Source: Megachile rotundata
Lineage: Eukaryota; Arthropoda; Insecta; Hymenoptera; Megachilidae
NCBI RefSeq assembly: GCF_050947335.1
Contig: NC_134997.1
Location: 2,170,001 to 2,234,000, forward strand
Length of the DNA: 64,000 nucleotides
Reading direction: 5' to 3'
The notes below the pieces were generated by a model. It made no database searches and had not been told where the DNA came from. It saw nothing but the letters and a program-made list of their open reading frames with translations. Shown here one piece after another: positions 1-16,727 of this stretch (position 1 is its first letter; every line of letters begins with the position of its first letter). Made by a program: the position numbers and the translations under genes.

Positions 1-1690
1 ACACAATCACGATCACACAATCACACAATCACTATCACACAATCACGATCACACAATCACGATCACACAATCACGATCACACAATCACGACCACACAATC
101 ACGGCCACACAATCACGATCACACTATCACGATGACACAATCACGATCACACAATCACGATCACACAATCACGATCACACAATTTCGATCACACAATCAC
201 AATCACACAATCACGATCACACAATCACAATCACACAACCACAACCACACAATCACACAATCGCAATCACACAATCGCAATCACACAATCGCAATCACAC
301 AATCGCATTCACACAATCGCGATCACACAATCGCGATCACACAATCGCGATCACACAATCGCGATCACACAATCGCGATCACACAATCGCGATCACACAA
401 TCGCGATCACACAATCGCGATCACACAATCACGGTCACACAATCACGGTCACACAATCACGATCACACAATCACGATCATACAACCACAACCACACAATC
501 ACACAGTCACAATCCCACAATCACGATCACACAATCACGACCACACAGTCACAATCACACAACCGCAATCACAATCCCACAATCACAATCACACAATCAC
601 AGTCACACAATCACAATCACACAACCACAACCACACAATCACACAGTCACAATCCCACAATCACGATCACACAATCACGACCACACTATCACGAATACAC
701 AATCACAGTCACACAATCACAATCACACAGTCACACAATCACAATCACAATCACAATCACAATCACAATCACAATCACAATCACACAATCACAGTCACGA
801 TCATACAATCACAATCACACAATCACAATCCCACAATCACGATCACACAATCACGATCACACAATCACGATCACACAATCACAATCACACAATCACAATC
901 ACACAATCACCATCACACAATCACCATCACACAGTCACAATAACACAATCACACAATCACGATCACACAATCCCGACCACACAATCACGATCACACAATC
1001 ACAATCACACAGTCACACAAATACAATCACAATCACACAATCACACAGTCACAAACGCACAATCACGATCACACAAACACGATCACACAGTCGCGATCAC
1101 ACAGTTGCGATCACACAATCACAATCACACAATCACAATCACACAATCACAATTACACAATCACAAAAACACATTCACACAATCACGATCACACAATCAC
1201 AATCACACAGTCACACAATCACAATCACAATCACAATCACAATCACAATCACAATCACAATCACAATCACACAATCCCACAGTCACAATTACTCAATCAC
1301 GATCACACAATCCCGATCACACAGTCACGATCACGCAATCACGATCACGCAATCACGGTCACACAATCACAATCACACAGTCACACTATCACAATCACAA
1401 TCACAATCACACAGTCACACACACACAATCACAATCACACAATCACACAGTCACACAAACACAATCACAATCACACAATCACAATCACACAATCCCACAG
1501 TCACAATCACACAATAACAATCACACAATCACAATCACACAATCACAATAACACAATCACAATCACAGAATCACAATAACACAATCACAAAATCACGATC
1601 ACACAATCACGATCACGCAATCACAATCGCACTAGCACAATCACAATTACGATCACACAATCACAATCACACAATAACAATCACACAATC
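1..1690. repeat. Early-family head block
   Basis: Mixed 14-mers with acgatc dominant at the left, a TCGCGATC run at 317-424, hexamer runs near 733-790 and 1,206-1,270, an aattactc marker at 1,287 and a rare CTAG at 1,630-1,635. Its first 1.4 kb has a diverged, internally shortened relative at 26,556-27,680. Open + strand frames cross it only because the unit lacks stops. No gene is supported. Confidence 0.85.
317..424. repeat. Run of 8 acacaatcgcgatc units (TCGCGATC)
   Basis: TCGCGATC recurs every 14 bp at 317, 331, 345, 359, 373, 387, 401 and 415, preceded from about 257 by the related tcgcaatc form. Each unit carries two CpGs. The only other run of this type I found is at 26,749, with six units. 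Confidence 0.93.
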
Positions 1691-1911
1691 CCAATCACAC
1701 AATCACAATCACACAATCACAATCACACAATCACAATCACACAATCACAATCACACAATCACAATCACACAATCACAATCACACAATCACAATCACACAA
1801 TCACAATCACACAATCACAATCACACAATCACAATCACACAATCACAATCACACAATCACAATCACACAATCACAATCACACAATCACACAGTCACAATC
1901 CCACAATTGCG
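1687..1911. repeat. Plain acacaatcacaatc run between two anchors, copy 1
   Basis: Nearly pure 14-mers lie between the anchors aatccc (1,687) and attgcg (1,906), 219 bp apart. Four other copies have the same anchors 177, 163, 135 and 177 bp apart, all differing by multiples of 14. It behaves as a variable-number tandem repeat. Confidence 0.92.
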
Positions 1912-2830
1912 ATCACACAATCACGATCACACAATTACGACGACACAATCACGCTCACACAATCACGATCACAGAATCACGATCACACAATCACTATCAC
2001 ACAATCACTATCACACAATCACGATCACACAATCACGATCACACAATCACGATCACACAATCACGATCACACAATCACTATCACACAATCACTATCACAC
2101 AATCACGATCACACAATCACGATCACACAATCACAATCACAATCACAATCACACAATCACGATCACACAATCACGATCACACAATCACGATCGCATAACC
2201 ACGATCACACAATCGCACTATCACAATCCCACAATCACAATCCCACAATCACAATCACACAATCACAGTCACACAATCACGATCACACAATCACAATCAC
2301 ACAGTCACACTATCACAATCACGCAATCACACAGCCACAAACCCACAATCACGATCCCACAGTCACGAACAGACAGTTACGATCACACAATCACACAGTC
2401 ACAATCTCACAATCACGATCACACAATCACCATCACACAATCACGATCGCACAATCACGATCACACAATCACACAATCACAATTCCACAATCACAATCAC
2501 ACAATCACAATCACACAATCACGATCACACAATCACGATCACACAATCACGATCACTCAATCACGATCACACAATCACGATCACACAATCACGATCACAC
2601 AATCACGATCACACAATCACGATCACATAATCACGATCACATAATCACAATCACACAATCACAAACACACAATCACAATCACACAATCACAATCACACAA
2701 TCACAATCACACAATCACAATCACAATCACAATCACAATCACACAATCACAATCACACAATCACACAGTCACAAACCCACAATCACGATCACACAAACAC
2801 GATCACACAGTCACGATCACACAATCACAA
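1906..2830. repeat. Early-family HOR block (attgcg ... acgacgac ... actatc), copy 1
   Basis: The block starts at attgcg and carries an acgacgac irregularity, paired actatc units, then acgatc-rich units and two cataatc units near 2,626-2,645. The same order recurs from 8,511, 12,779, 16,722 and 19,761. The last copy lacks the actatc pairs. Confidence 0.85.
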
Positions 2831-3276
2831 TAACACAGTGACACAATCAAAATCACAATCACAATCACACAATCACGATCACACAATCACGATCACACAG
2901 TCACAATCACACAGTCACACAATCACGACCACACAATCACGATCACACAATCACGATCACGCAATCACGATCACACAATCAATATCACACAATCACTATC
3001 ACACAATCACGATCACACAATCACGATCACACAATCACGATCACACAATCACGATCACACAATCACGATCACACAATCGCACAATCACTATCACACAATC
3101 ACGATCACACAATCACGATCACACAATCACGATCTCACAGTCACACAATCACAATCACAATCACACAATAACACAGTCACAATCCCACAATCACTATCAC
3201 ACAATCGCAATCACACAATCACAATCGCACAATCACAATCGCACAATCACAATCGCACAATCAAATCGCACAATCA

Positions 3277-3366
3277 CGATCGCACAATCACGATCGCACA
3301 ATCACGATCGCACAATCACGATCGCACAATCACGATCGCACAATCACGATCGCACAATCACGATCG
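3277..3366. repeat. CGATCG run, 7 copies (gcacaatcacgatc)
   Basis: CGATCG recurs every 14 bp from 3,277 to 3,361. A 1-bp deletion (tcaaatcgc instead of tcacaatcgc) lies 16 bp upstream at 3,261. Confidence 0.93.
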
Positions 3367-4119
3367 CACAATCACGATCACTCAATCACAATGACACAAT
3401 CACAATCGCACAATCACAATCGCACAATCACGATCACACAATCACAATCACACAATCACAATCACACAATCACAATCACACAATCACAATCACACAATCA
3501 CAGTCACACAATCACAATCACACAATCGCACAGTCACAATCCCACAATCACGATCACCCAATCACGATCACCCAATCACGATCACACAATCACGATCACA
3601 CAATCACGATCACACAATCACGATCACACAATCAAACAGTCACAATCCCACAATCACGATCACACAATCACGACCATACAGTCACAATCACACAATCGCA
3701 ATCACAATCCCACAATCACAATCACACAATCACATTCACACAATCACAATCACACAACCCCAACCACACAATCCCACAGCCACAATCCCACAATCACGAT
3801 CACACAATCACGACCACACAGTCACGATCACACAATCGCCATCACACAATCACAATCACACAACCACAATCACACAATCACAACCACACAATCACAATCA
3901 CACAATCACAATCACGATCACACAATCACGATCACACAATCACCATCACACAATCACGATCACAAAATCACGATCACAATCACGATCACACAATCACGAT
4001 TACACAATCACGATCACAGAATCCTAATCACACAATCAGGATCACATAATCACGGTCACACAATCACGGTCACACAATCACGATCAAACAATCACGATCA
4101 CACAATCACGACCACACAG

Positions 4120-4378
4120 TCGCAATCACACAATCGCAATCACACAATCGCAATCACACAATCGCAATCACACAATCGCAATCACACAATCGCAATCACA
4201 CAATCGCAATCACACAATCGCAATCACACAATCGCAATCACACAATCGCAATCACACAATCGCAATCACACAATCGCAATCACACAATCGCAATCACACA
4301 ATCGCAATCACACAATCGCAATCACACAATCGCAATCACACAATCGCAATCACACAATCGCAATCACACAATCGCAAT
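4120..4378. repeat. TCGCAATC run, 19 copies
   Basis: tcgcaat recurs every 14 bp from 4,120 to 4,372 with almost no other variation, ending at an aataac unit. Confidence 0.94.
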
Positions 4379-5226
4379 AACACAATCACAATCACACAAT
4401 CACAATAACACATTCACACAATCACGATCACACAATCACAATCACACAGTCACACAATCACAATCACAATCACAATCACAATCACAATCACAATCACACA
4501 ATCACACAGTCACAATTACTCAATCACGATCACACAATCCCGATCACACAGTCACGATCACGCAATCACGATCACACAATCACGGTCGCACAATCACAAT
4601 CACACAGTCACACTATCACAATCACAATCACAATCACACATACACAATCACACAGTCACACACACACAATCACTATCAGACAATCACAATCACATAATCA
4701 CACAGTCACACAAACACAATCACAATCACACAATCACAATCACACAATCACAATCACACAATCACAATCACACAATCACAATCACACAATCACAATCTCA
4801 CAATCACGATCACACAATCACGATCGCATAATCACGGTCACACAATCACACTATCACAATCCCACAATCACAATCCCACAATCACAATCACACAATCACA
4901 GTCACACAATCACGATCACACAATCACAATCACACAATCACAATCACACATTCACAATCACACAATCACAACCTCACAATTACAATCACACAATCACGAT
5001 CACACAATCACGATCACACAATCACGATTACACAATCACGATCACAGAATCCTAATCACACAATCAGGATCACACAATCACGATCACATAATCACGGTCA
5101 CACAATCACGGTCACACAATCACGATCAAACAATCACGATCACACAATCACGACCACACAGTCGCAATCACACAATCGCAATCACACAATCGCAATCACA
5201 CAATCACAATCACACATACACAATCA

Positions 5227-8200
5227 CACAGTCACACACACACAATCACTATCAGACAATCACAATCACATAATCACACAGTCACACAAACACAATCACA
5301 ATCACACAATCACAATCACACAATCACAATCACACAATCACAATCACACAATCACAATCACACAATCACAATCACACAATCACAATCACACAATCACGAT
5401 CACACAATCACGATCGCATAATCACGGTCACACAATCACACTATCACAATCCCACAATCACAATCCCACAATCACAATCACACAATCACAGTCACACAAT
5501 CGCAATCACACAATCGCAATCACACAATCGCAATCACACAATCGCAATCCCACAATCGCAATAACACAATCACAATCACACAATCACAATAACACATTCA
5601 CACAATCACGATCACACAATCACAATCACACAGTCACACAATCACAATCACAATCACAATCACAATCACAATCACAATCACACAATCACACAGTCACAAT
5701 TACTCAATCACGATCACACAATCCCGATCACACAGTCACGAGCACGCAATCACGATCACACAATCACGGTCGCACAATCACAATCACACAGTCACACTAT
5801 CACAATCACAATCACAATCACACATACACAATCACACAGTCACACACACACAATCACTATCAGACAATCACAATCACATAATCACACAGTCACACAAACA
5901 CAATCACGATCACAGAATCCTAATCACACAATCACAATCACACAATCACAATCACACAATCACAATCACACAATCACAATCACACAATCACAATCACACA
6001 ATCACAATCACACAATCACAATCACACAATCACAATCACACAATCACAATCACACAATCACAATCACACAATCACAATCACACAATCACAATCACACAAT
6101 CACAGTCACACAATCACAATCACACAATCGCACAGTCACAATCCCACAATCACGATCACCCAATCACGATCACCCAATCACGATCACACAATCACGATCA
6201 CACAATCACGATCACACAATCACGATCACACAATCACACAGTCACAATCCCACAATCACGATCACACAATCACGACCACACAGTCACAATCACACAATCG
6301 CAATCACAATCCCACAGTCACAATCACAATCACAATCACACAATCACAGTCACGATCACACAATCACAGTCACACAATCACAATCACACAGTCACACAAT
6401 CATAATCACAATCACAATCGCAATCACAGTCACACAATCACAATCACACAGTCACACAATCATAATCACAATCACAATCACAATCACACAATCACAGTCA
6501 CGATCACACAATCACAATCACACAATCACAATCCCACAATCACGATCACACAATCACGATCACACAGTCACGATCACACAATCACGATCACATAATCACG
6601 ATCACACAATCACAGTCACACAATCACAATCACACAATCACACAATCACGATCACACAATCACGATCACACAATCACGATCACACAATCACAATCACACA
6701 ATCACAATCACACAATCACAATCACACAATCACCATCACACAATCACCATCACACAGTCACAATAACACAATCACACAATCACGATCACACAATCCCGAC
6801 CACACAATCACGATCACACAATCACAATCACACAGTCACACAAATACAATCACAATCACACAATCACACAGTCACAATCGCACAATCACGATCACACAAG
6901 CACGATCACACAGTCGCGATCACACAGTCACGATCACACAATCACGATCACATAATCACGATCACACAATCACAGTCACACAATCACAATCACACAATCA
7001 CACAATCACGATCACACAATCACGATCACACAATCACGATCACACAATCACAATCACACAATCACAATCACACAATCACAATCACACAATCACACAGTCA
7101 CAATCCCACAATCACGATCACACAATCACGACCACACTATCACGATCACACAATCACAGTCACACAATCACAATCACACAGTCACACAATCACAATCACA
7201 GTCACAATCACAATCACAATCACACAATCACAGTCACGATCACACAATCACAGTCACACAATCACAATCACACAGTCACACAATCATAATCACAATCACA
7301 ATCACAATCACAGTCACACAATCACAATCACACAGTCACACAATCATAATCACAATCACAATCACAATCACAATCACAATCACAATCACAATCACACAAT
7401 CACAGTCACGATCACACAATCACAATCACACAATCACAATCCCACAATCACGATCACACAATCACGATCACACAGTCACGATCACACAATCACGATCACA
7501 TAATCACGATCACACAATCACAGTCACACAATCACAATCACACAATCACACAATCACGATCACACAATCACGATCACACAATCACAATCACACAATCACA
7601 ATCACACAATCACAATCACACAATCACCATCACACAATCACCATCACACAGCCACAATAACACAATCACACAATCACGATCACACAATCACAATCACACA
7701 GTCACTCAAATACAATCACAATCACACAATCACACAGTCACAATCGCACAATCACGATCACACAAGCACGATCACACAGTCGCGATCATACAGTTGCGAT
7801 CACACAATCACAATCACACAATCACAATCACACAATCGCAATAACACAATCACAATCACACAATCACAATCACACAATCACAATCACACAATCACAATAA
7901 CACATTCACACAATCACGATCACACAATCACAATCACACAGTCACACAATCACAATCACAATCACAATCACAATGACAATCACAATCACACAATCACAGT
8001 CACGATCACACAATCACAGTCACACAATCACAATCACACAGTCACACTATCACAATCACAATCACAATCACACAGTCACACACACACAATCACAATCACA
8101 CAATCACACAGTCACACAAACACAATCACAATCACACAATCCCACAGTCGCAATCACACAATAACAATCACACAATCACAATCACACAATCACAATAACA

Positions 8201-9514
8201 CAATCACAATCACAGAATCACAATAACACAATCACAAAATCACGATCACACAATCACGATCACGCAATCACAATCGCACTAGCACAATCACAATTACGAT
8301 CACACAATCACAATCACACAATAACAATCACACAATCCCAATCACACAATCACAATCACACAATCACAATCACACAATCACAATCACACAATCACAATCA
8401 CACAATCACAATCACACAATCACAATCACACAATCACAATCACACAATCACAATCACACAATCACAATCACACAATCACAATCACACAATCACACGGTCA
8501 CAATCCCACAATTGCGATCACACAATCACGATCACACAATTACGACGACACAATCACGCTCACACAATCACGATCACAGAATCACGATCACACAATCACT
8601 ATCACACAATCACTATCACACAATCACGATCACACAATCACGATCACACAATCACGATCACACAATCACGATCACACAATCACTATCACACAATCACTAT
8701 CACACAATCACGATCACACAATCACGATCACACAATCACAATCACAATCACAATCACACAATCACGATCACACAATCACGATCGCATAATCACGATCACA
8801 CAATCGCACTGTCACAATCCCACAATCACAATCCCACAATCACAATCACACAATCACAGTCACACAATCACGATCACACAATCACAATCACACAATCACA
8901 CTATCACAATCACGCAATCACACAGCCACAAACCCACAATCACGATCCCACAGTCACGAACACACAGTTACGATCACACAATCACACAGTCACAATCTCA
9001 CAATCACGATCACACAATCACCATCACACAATCACGATCGCACAATCACGAACACACAATCACACAATCACAATTCCACAATCACAATCACACAATCACA
9101 ATCACACAATCACGATCACACAATCACGATCACACAATCACGATCACTCAATCACGATCACACAATCACGATCACACAATCACGATCACACAATCACGAT
9201 CACATAATCACGATCACATAATCACAATCACACAATCACAAACACACAATCACAATCACACAATCACAATCACACAATCACAATCACACAATCACAATCA
9301 CAATCACAATCACAATCACACAATCACAATCACACAATCACGATCACACAATCACAATCACACAATCACACAGTCACAAACCCACAATCACGATCACACA
9401 AACACGATCACACAGTCACGATCACACAATCACAATAACACAGTCACACAATCAAAATCACAATCACAATCACACAAGCACGATCACACAATCACGATCA
9501 CACAGTCACAATCA
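5227..9514. repeat. 4,288-bp tandem duplication, copy 1
   Basis: The (CA)n marker at 5,227 recurs at 9,515 and the catacac marker at 5,821 recurs at 10,109, both at offset 4,288. The offset becomes 4,282 after a hexamer run near 7,345-7,403 and 4,268 after the 14-mer run before 8,511. The content is ordinary satellite with a CTAG at 8,277-8,282. Confidence 0.93.
8334..8516. repeat. Plain 14-mer run between anchors, copy 2
   Basis: Anchors aatccc (8,334) and attgcg (8,511) are 177 bp apart, 42 bp less than copy 1. One unit before the right anchor reads cacacggtc instead of cacacagtc. Confidence 0.9.
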
Positions 9515-12500
9515 CACAGTCACACACACACAATCACTATCAGACAATCACAATCACATAATCACACAGTCACACAAACACAATCACAATCACACAATCA
9601 CAATCACACAATCACAATCACACAATCACAATCACACAATCACAATCACACAATCACAATCACACAATCACAATCACACAATCACGATCACACAATCACG
9701 ATCGCATAATCACGGTCACACAATCACACTATCACAATCCCACAATCACAATCCCACAATCACAATCACACAATCACAGTCACACAATCGCAATCACACA
9801 ATCGCAATCACACAATCGCAATCACACAATCGCAATCCCACAATCGCAATAACACAATCACAATCACACAATCACAATAACACATTCACACAATCACGAT
9901 CACACAATCACAATCACACAGTCACACAATCACAATCACAATCACAATCACAATCACAATCACAATCACACAATCACACAGTCACAATTACTCAATCACG
10001 ATCACACAATCCCGATCACACAGTCACGAGCACGCAATCACGATCACACAATCACGGTCGCACAATCACAATCACACAGTCACACTATCACAATCACAAT
10101 CACAATCACACATACACAATCACACAGTCACACACACACAATCACTATCAGACAATCACAATCACATAATCACACAGTCACACAAACACAATCACGATCA
10201 CAGAATCCTAATCACACAATCACAATCACACAATCACAATCACACAATCACAATCACACAATCACAATCACACAATCACAATCACACAATCACAATCACA
10301 CAATCACAATCACACAATCACAATCACACAATCACAATCACACAATCACAATCACACAATCACAATCACACAATCACAATCACACAATCACAGTCACACA
10401 ATCACAATCACACAATCGCACAGTCACAATCCCACAATCACGATCACCCAATCACGATCACCCAATCACGATCACACAATCACGATCACACAATCACGAT
10501 CACACAATCACGATCACACAATCACACAGTCACAATCCCACAATCACGATCACACAATCACGACCACACAGTCACAATCACACAATCGCAATCACAATCC
10601 CACAGTCACAATCACAATCACAATCACACAATCACAGTCACGATCACACAATCACAGTCACACAATCACAATCACACAGTCACACAATCATAATCACAAT
10701 CACAATCGCAATCACAGTCACACAATCACAATCACACAGTCACACAATCATAATCACAATCACAATCACAATCACACAATCACAGTCACGATCACACAAT
10801 CACAATCACACAATCACAATCCCACAATCACGATCACACAATCACGATCACACAGTCACGATCACACAATCACGATCACATAATCACGATCACACAATCA
10901 CAGTCACACAATCACAATCACACAATCACACAATCACGATCACACAATCACGATCACACAATCACGATCACACAATCACAATCACACAATCACAATCACA
11001 CAATCACAATCACACAATCACCATCACACAATCACCATCACACAGTCACAATAACACAATCACACAATCACGATCACACAATCCCGACCACACAATCACG
11101 ATCACACAATCACAATCACACAGTCACACAAATACAATCACAATCACACAATCACACAGTCACAATCGCACAATCACGATCACACAAGCACGATCACACA
11201 GTCGCGATCACACAGTCACGATCACACAATCACGATCACATAATCACGATCACACAATCACAGTCACACAATCACAATCACACAATCACACAATCACGAT
11301 CACACAATCACGATCACACAATCACGATCACACAATCACAATCACACAATCACAATCACACAATCACAATCACACAATCACACAGTCACAATCCCACAAT
11401 CACGATCACACAATCACGACCACACTATCACGATCACACAATCACAGTCACACAATCACAATCACACAGTCACACAATCACAATCACAGTCACAATCACA
11501 ATCACAATCACACAATCACAGTCACGATCACACAATCACAGTCACACAATCACAATCACACAGTCACACAATCATAATCACAATCACAATCACAATCACA
11601 GTCACACAATCACAATCACACAGTCACACAATCATAATCACAATCACAATCACAATCACAATCACAATCACAATCACACAATCACAGTCACGATCACACA
11701 ATCACAATCACACAATCACAATCCCACAATCACGATCACACAATCACGATCACACAGTCACGATCACACAATCACGATCACATAATCACGATCACACAAT
11801 CACAGTCACACAATCACAATCACACAATCACACAATCACGATCACACAATCACGATCACACAATCACAATCACACAATCACAATCACACAATCACAATCA
11901 CACAATCACCATCACACAATCACCATCACACAGCCACAATAACACAATCACACAATCACGATCACACAATCACAATCACACAGTCACTCAAATACAATCA
12001 CAATCACACAATCACACAGTCACAATCGCACAATCACGATCACACAAGCACGATCACACAGTCGCGATCATACAGTTGCGACCACACAATCACAATCACA
12101 CAATCACAATCACACAATCGCAATAACACAATCACAATCACACAATCACAATCACACAATCACAATCACACAATCACAATAACACATTCACACAATCACG
12201 ATCACACAATCACAATCACACAGTCACACAATCACAATCACAATCACAATCACAATGACAATCACAATCACACAATCACAGTCACGATCACACAATCACA
12301 GTCACACAATCACAATCACACAGTCACACTATCACAATCACAATCACAATCACACAGTCACACACACACAATCACAATCACACAATCACACAGTCACACA
12401 AACACAATCACAATCACACAATCCCACAGTCGCAATCACACAATAACAATCACACAATCACAATCACACAATCACAATAACACAATCACAATCACAGAAT

Positions 12501-13802
12501 CACAATAACACAATCACAAAATCACGATCACACAATCACGATCACGCAATCACAATCGCACTAGCACAATCACAATTACGATCACACAATCACAATCACA
12601 CAATAACAATCACACAATCCCAATCACACAATCACAATCACACAATCACAATCACACAATCACAATCACACAATCACAATCACACAATCACAATCACACA
12701 ATCACAATCACACAATCACAATCACACAATCACAATCACACAATCACAATCACACAATCACACAGTCACAATCCCACAATTGCGATCACACAATCACGAT
12801 CACACAATTACGACGACACAATCACGCTCACACAATCACGATCACAGAATCACGATCACACAATCACTATCACACAATCACTATCACACAATCACGATCA
12901 CACAATCACGATCACACAATCACGATCACACAATCACGATCACACAATCACTATCACACAATCACTATCACACAATCACGATCACACAATCACGATCACA
13001 CAATCACAATCACAATCACAATCACACAATCACGATCACACAATCACGATCGCATAATCACGATCACACAATCGCACTATCACAATCCCACAATCACAAT
13101 CCCACAATCACAATCACACAATCACAGTCACACAATCACGATCACACAATCACAATCACACAATCACACTATCACAATCACGCAATCACACAGCCACAAA
13201 CCCACAATCACGATCCCACAGTCACGAACACACAGTTACGATCACACAATCACACAGTCACAATCTCACAATCACGATCACACAATCACCATCACACAAT
13301 CACGATCGCACAATCACGATCACACAATCACACAATCACAATTCCACAATCACAATCACACAATCACAATCACACAATCACGATCACACAATCACGATCA
13401 CACAATCACGATCACTCAATCACGATCACACAATCACGACCACACAATCACGATCACACAATCACGATCACACAATCACGATCACATAATCACGATCACA
13501 TAATCACAATCACACAATCACAAACACACAATCACAATCACACAATCACAATCACACAATCACAATCACACAATCACAATCACAATCACAATCACAATCA
13601 CACAATCACAATCACACAATCACGATCACACAATCACAATCACACAATCACACAGTCACAAACCCACAATCACGATCACACAAACACGATCACACAGTCA
13701 CGATCACACAATCACAATAACACAGTCACACAATCAAAATCACAATCACAATCACACAAGCACGATCACACAATCACGATCACACAGTCACAATCACACA
13801 GT
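9515..13802. repeat. 4,288-bp tandem duplication, copy 2
   Basis: Repeats 5,227-9,514 in the same order and orientation. Where copy 1 runs into the (CA)n marker at about 9,520, copy 2 continues from 13,802 into sequence like 2,914 onward. The duplication junction is therefore between two different parts of the array, not a clean unit boundary. Confidence 0.92.
12616..12784. repeat. Plain 14-mer run between anchors, copy 3
   Basis: Anchors aatccc (12,616) and attgcg (12,779) are 163 bp apart, one 14-bp unit shorter than copy 2. Confidence 0.9.
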
Positions 13803-15130
13803 CACACAATCACGACCACACAATCACGATCACACAATCACGATCACGCAATCACGATCACACAATCAATATCACACAATCACTATCACACAATCACGAT
13901 CACACAATCACGATCACACAATCACGATCACACAATCACGATCACACAATCACGATCACACAATCGCACAATCACTATCACACAATCACGATCACACAAT
14001 CACGATCTCACAGTCACACAATCACAATCACAATCACACAATAACACAGTCACAATCCCACAATCACTATCACACAATCGCAATCACACAATCACAATCA
14101 CACAATCACAATCGCACAATCACAATCGCACAATCAAATCGCACAATCACGATCGCACAATCACGATCGCACAATCACGATCGCACAATCACGATCGCAC
14201 AATCACGATCGCACAATCACGATCGCACAATCACGATCACTCAATCACAATGACACAATCACAATCGCACAATCACAATCGCACAATCACGATCGCACAA
14301 TCACGATCACACAATCACGATCACACAATCACGATCACACAATCACAATCACACAATCACAATCACACAATCACAATCACACAATCACAATCACACAATC
14401 ACAGTCACACAATCACAATCACACAATCGCACAGTCACAATCCCACAATCACGATCACCCAATCACGATCACCCAATCACGATCACACAATCACGATCAC
14501 ACAATCACGATCACACAATCACGATCACACAATCAAACAGTCACAATCCCACAATCACGATCACACAATCACGACCACACAGTCACAATCACACAATCGC
14601 AATCACAATCCCACAATCACAATCACACAATCACATTCACACAATCACAATCACACAACCCCAACCACACAATCCCACAGTCACAATCCCACAATCACGA
14701 TCACACAATCACGACCACACAGTCACGATCACACAATCGCCATCACACAATCACAATCACACAACCACAATCACACAATCACAACCACACAATCACAATC
14801 ACACAATCACAATCACGATCACACAATCACGATCACACAATCACCATCACACAATCACGATCACAAAATCACGATCACAATCACGATCACACAATCACGA
14901 TTACACAATCACGATCACAGAATCCTAATCACACAATCAGGATCACACAATCACGATCACATAATCACGGTCACACAATCACGGTCACACAATCACGATC
15001 AAACAATCACGATCACACAATCACGACCACACAGTCGCAATCACACAATCGCAATCACACAATCGCAATCACACAATCGCAATCACACAATCGCAATCAC
15101 ACAATCACAATCACACACACACAATCACAC
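13803..15130. repeat. Early-family block homologous to 2,914-4,120 and following
   Basis: The gtcacacaatcacgacc anchor at 13,801 matches 2,914, and the CGATCG run at 14,150 matches 3,277 (offset 10,887 changing to 10,873). The same agaatccta/caggatc patch follows near 14,930. It is satellite only. Confidence 0.85.
14150..14225. repeat. CGATCG run, 6 copies
   Basis: CGATCG recurs every 14 bp from 14,150 to 14,220, with the same tcaaatc 1-bp deletion 16 bp upstream (14,134). Confidence 0.92.
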
Positions 15131-16721
15131 AGTCACACACACACAATCACTATCAGACAATCACAATCACATAATCACACAGTCACACAAACACAATCAC
15201 AATCACACAATCACAATCACACAATCACAATCACACAATCACAATCACACAATCACAATCACACAATCACAATCACACAATCACAATCACACAATCACAA
15301 TCACACAATCACAGTCACACAATCACAATCACACAATCGCACAGTCACAATCCCACAATCACGATCACCCAATCACGATCACCCAATCACGATCACACAA
15401 TCACGATCACACAATCACGATCACACAATCACGATCACACAATCACACAGTCACAATCCCACAATCACGATCACACAATCACGACCACACAGTCACAATC
15501 ACACAATCGCAATCACAATCCCACAGTCACAATCACAATCACAATCACACAATCACAGTCACGATCACACAATCACAGTCACACAATCACAATCACACAG
15601 TCACACAATCATAATCACAATCACAATCGCAATCACAGTCACACAATCACAATCACACAGTCACACAATCATAATCACAATCACAATCACAATCACACAA
15701 TCACAGTCACGATCACACAATCACAATCACACAATCACAATCCCACAATCACGATCACACAATCACGACCACACAGTCACGATCACACAATCACGATCAC
15801 ATAATCACGATCACACAATCACAGTCACACAATCACCATCACACAGTCACAATAACACAATCACACAATCACGATCACACAATCCCGACCACACAATCAC
15901 GATCACACAATCACAATCACACAGTCACACAAATACAATCACAATCACACAATCACGCAGTCACAAACGCACAATCACGATCACACAAACACGATCACAC
16001 AGTCGCGATCACACAGTTGCGATCACACAATCACAATCACACAATCACAATCACACAATCACAATTACACAATCACAAAAACACATTCACACAATCACGA
16101 TCACACAATCACAATCACACAGTCACACAATCACAATCACAATCACAATCACAATCACAATCACAATCACACAATCCCACAGTCACAATTACTCAATCAC
16201 GATCACACAATCCCGATCACACAGTCACGATCACGCAATCACGATGACGCAATCACGGTCACACAATCACAATCACACAGTCACACTATCACAATCACAA
16301 TCACAATCACACAGTCACACACACACAATCACAATCACACAATCACACAGTCACACAAACACAATCACAATCACACAATCACAATCACACAATCCCACAG
16401 TCACAATCACACAATAACAATCACACAATCACAATCACACAATCACAATAACACAATCACAATCACAGAATCACAATAACACAATCACAAAATCACGATC
16501 ACACAATCACGATCACGCAATCACAATCGCACTAGCACAATCACAATTACGATCACACAATCACAATCACACAATAACAATCACACAATCCCAATCACAC
16601 AATCACAATCACACAATCACAATCACACAATCACAATCACACAATCACAATCACACAATCACAATCACACAATCACAATCACACAATCACAATCACACAA
16701 TCACACAGTCACAATCCCACA
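15131..16721. repeat. Early-family linking block
   Basis: Contains the (CA)n/actatcagac patch near 15,135, atcataatc units near 15,606 and 15,666, gttgcg near 16,017, a hexamer run near 16,135-16,170, an aattactc marker at 16,187 and CTAG at 16,530-16,535. No gene is seen. Confidence 0.8.
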
Positions 16722-16727
16722 ATTGCG
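16587..16727. repeat. Plain 14-mer run between anchors, copy 4
   Basis: Anchors aatccc (16,587) and attgcg (16,722) are only 135 bp apart, the shortest of the five copies. Confidence 0.9.

Larger units (their letters stand above)
2831..5226. repeat. Early-family region with CGATCG and TCGCAATC runs
   Basis: Holds a 7-copy CGATCG run (3,277-3,366), mixed units, an irregular agaatccta/caggatc patch near 4,017-4,040, a 19-copy tcgcaatc run (4,120-4,378) and a (CA)n-bearing patch with actatcagac near 4,655. Sequence from about 2,914 to 4,120 is repeated from about 13,801. No gene is seen. Confidence 0.85.
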
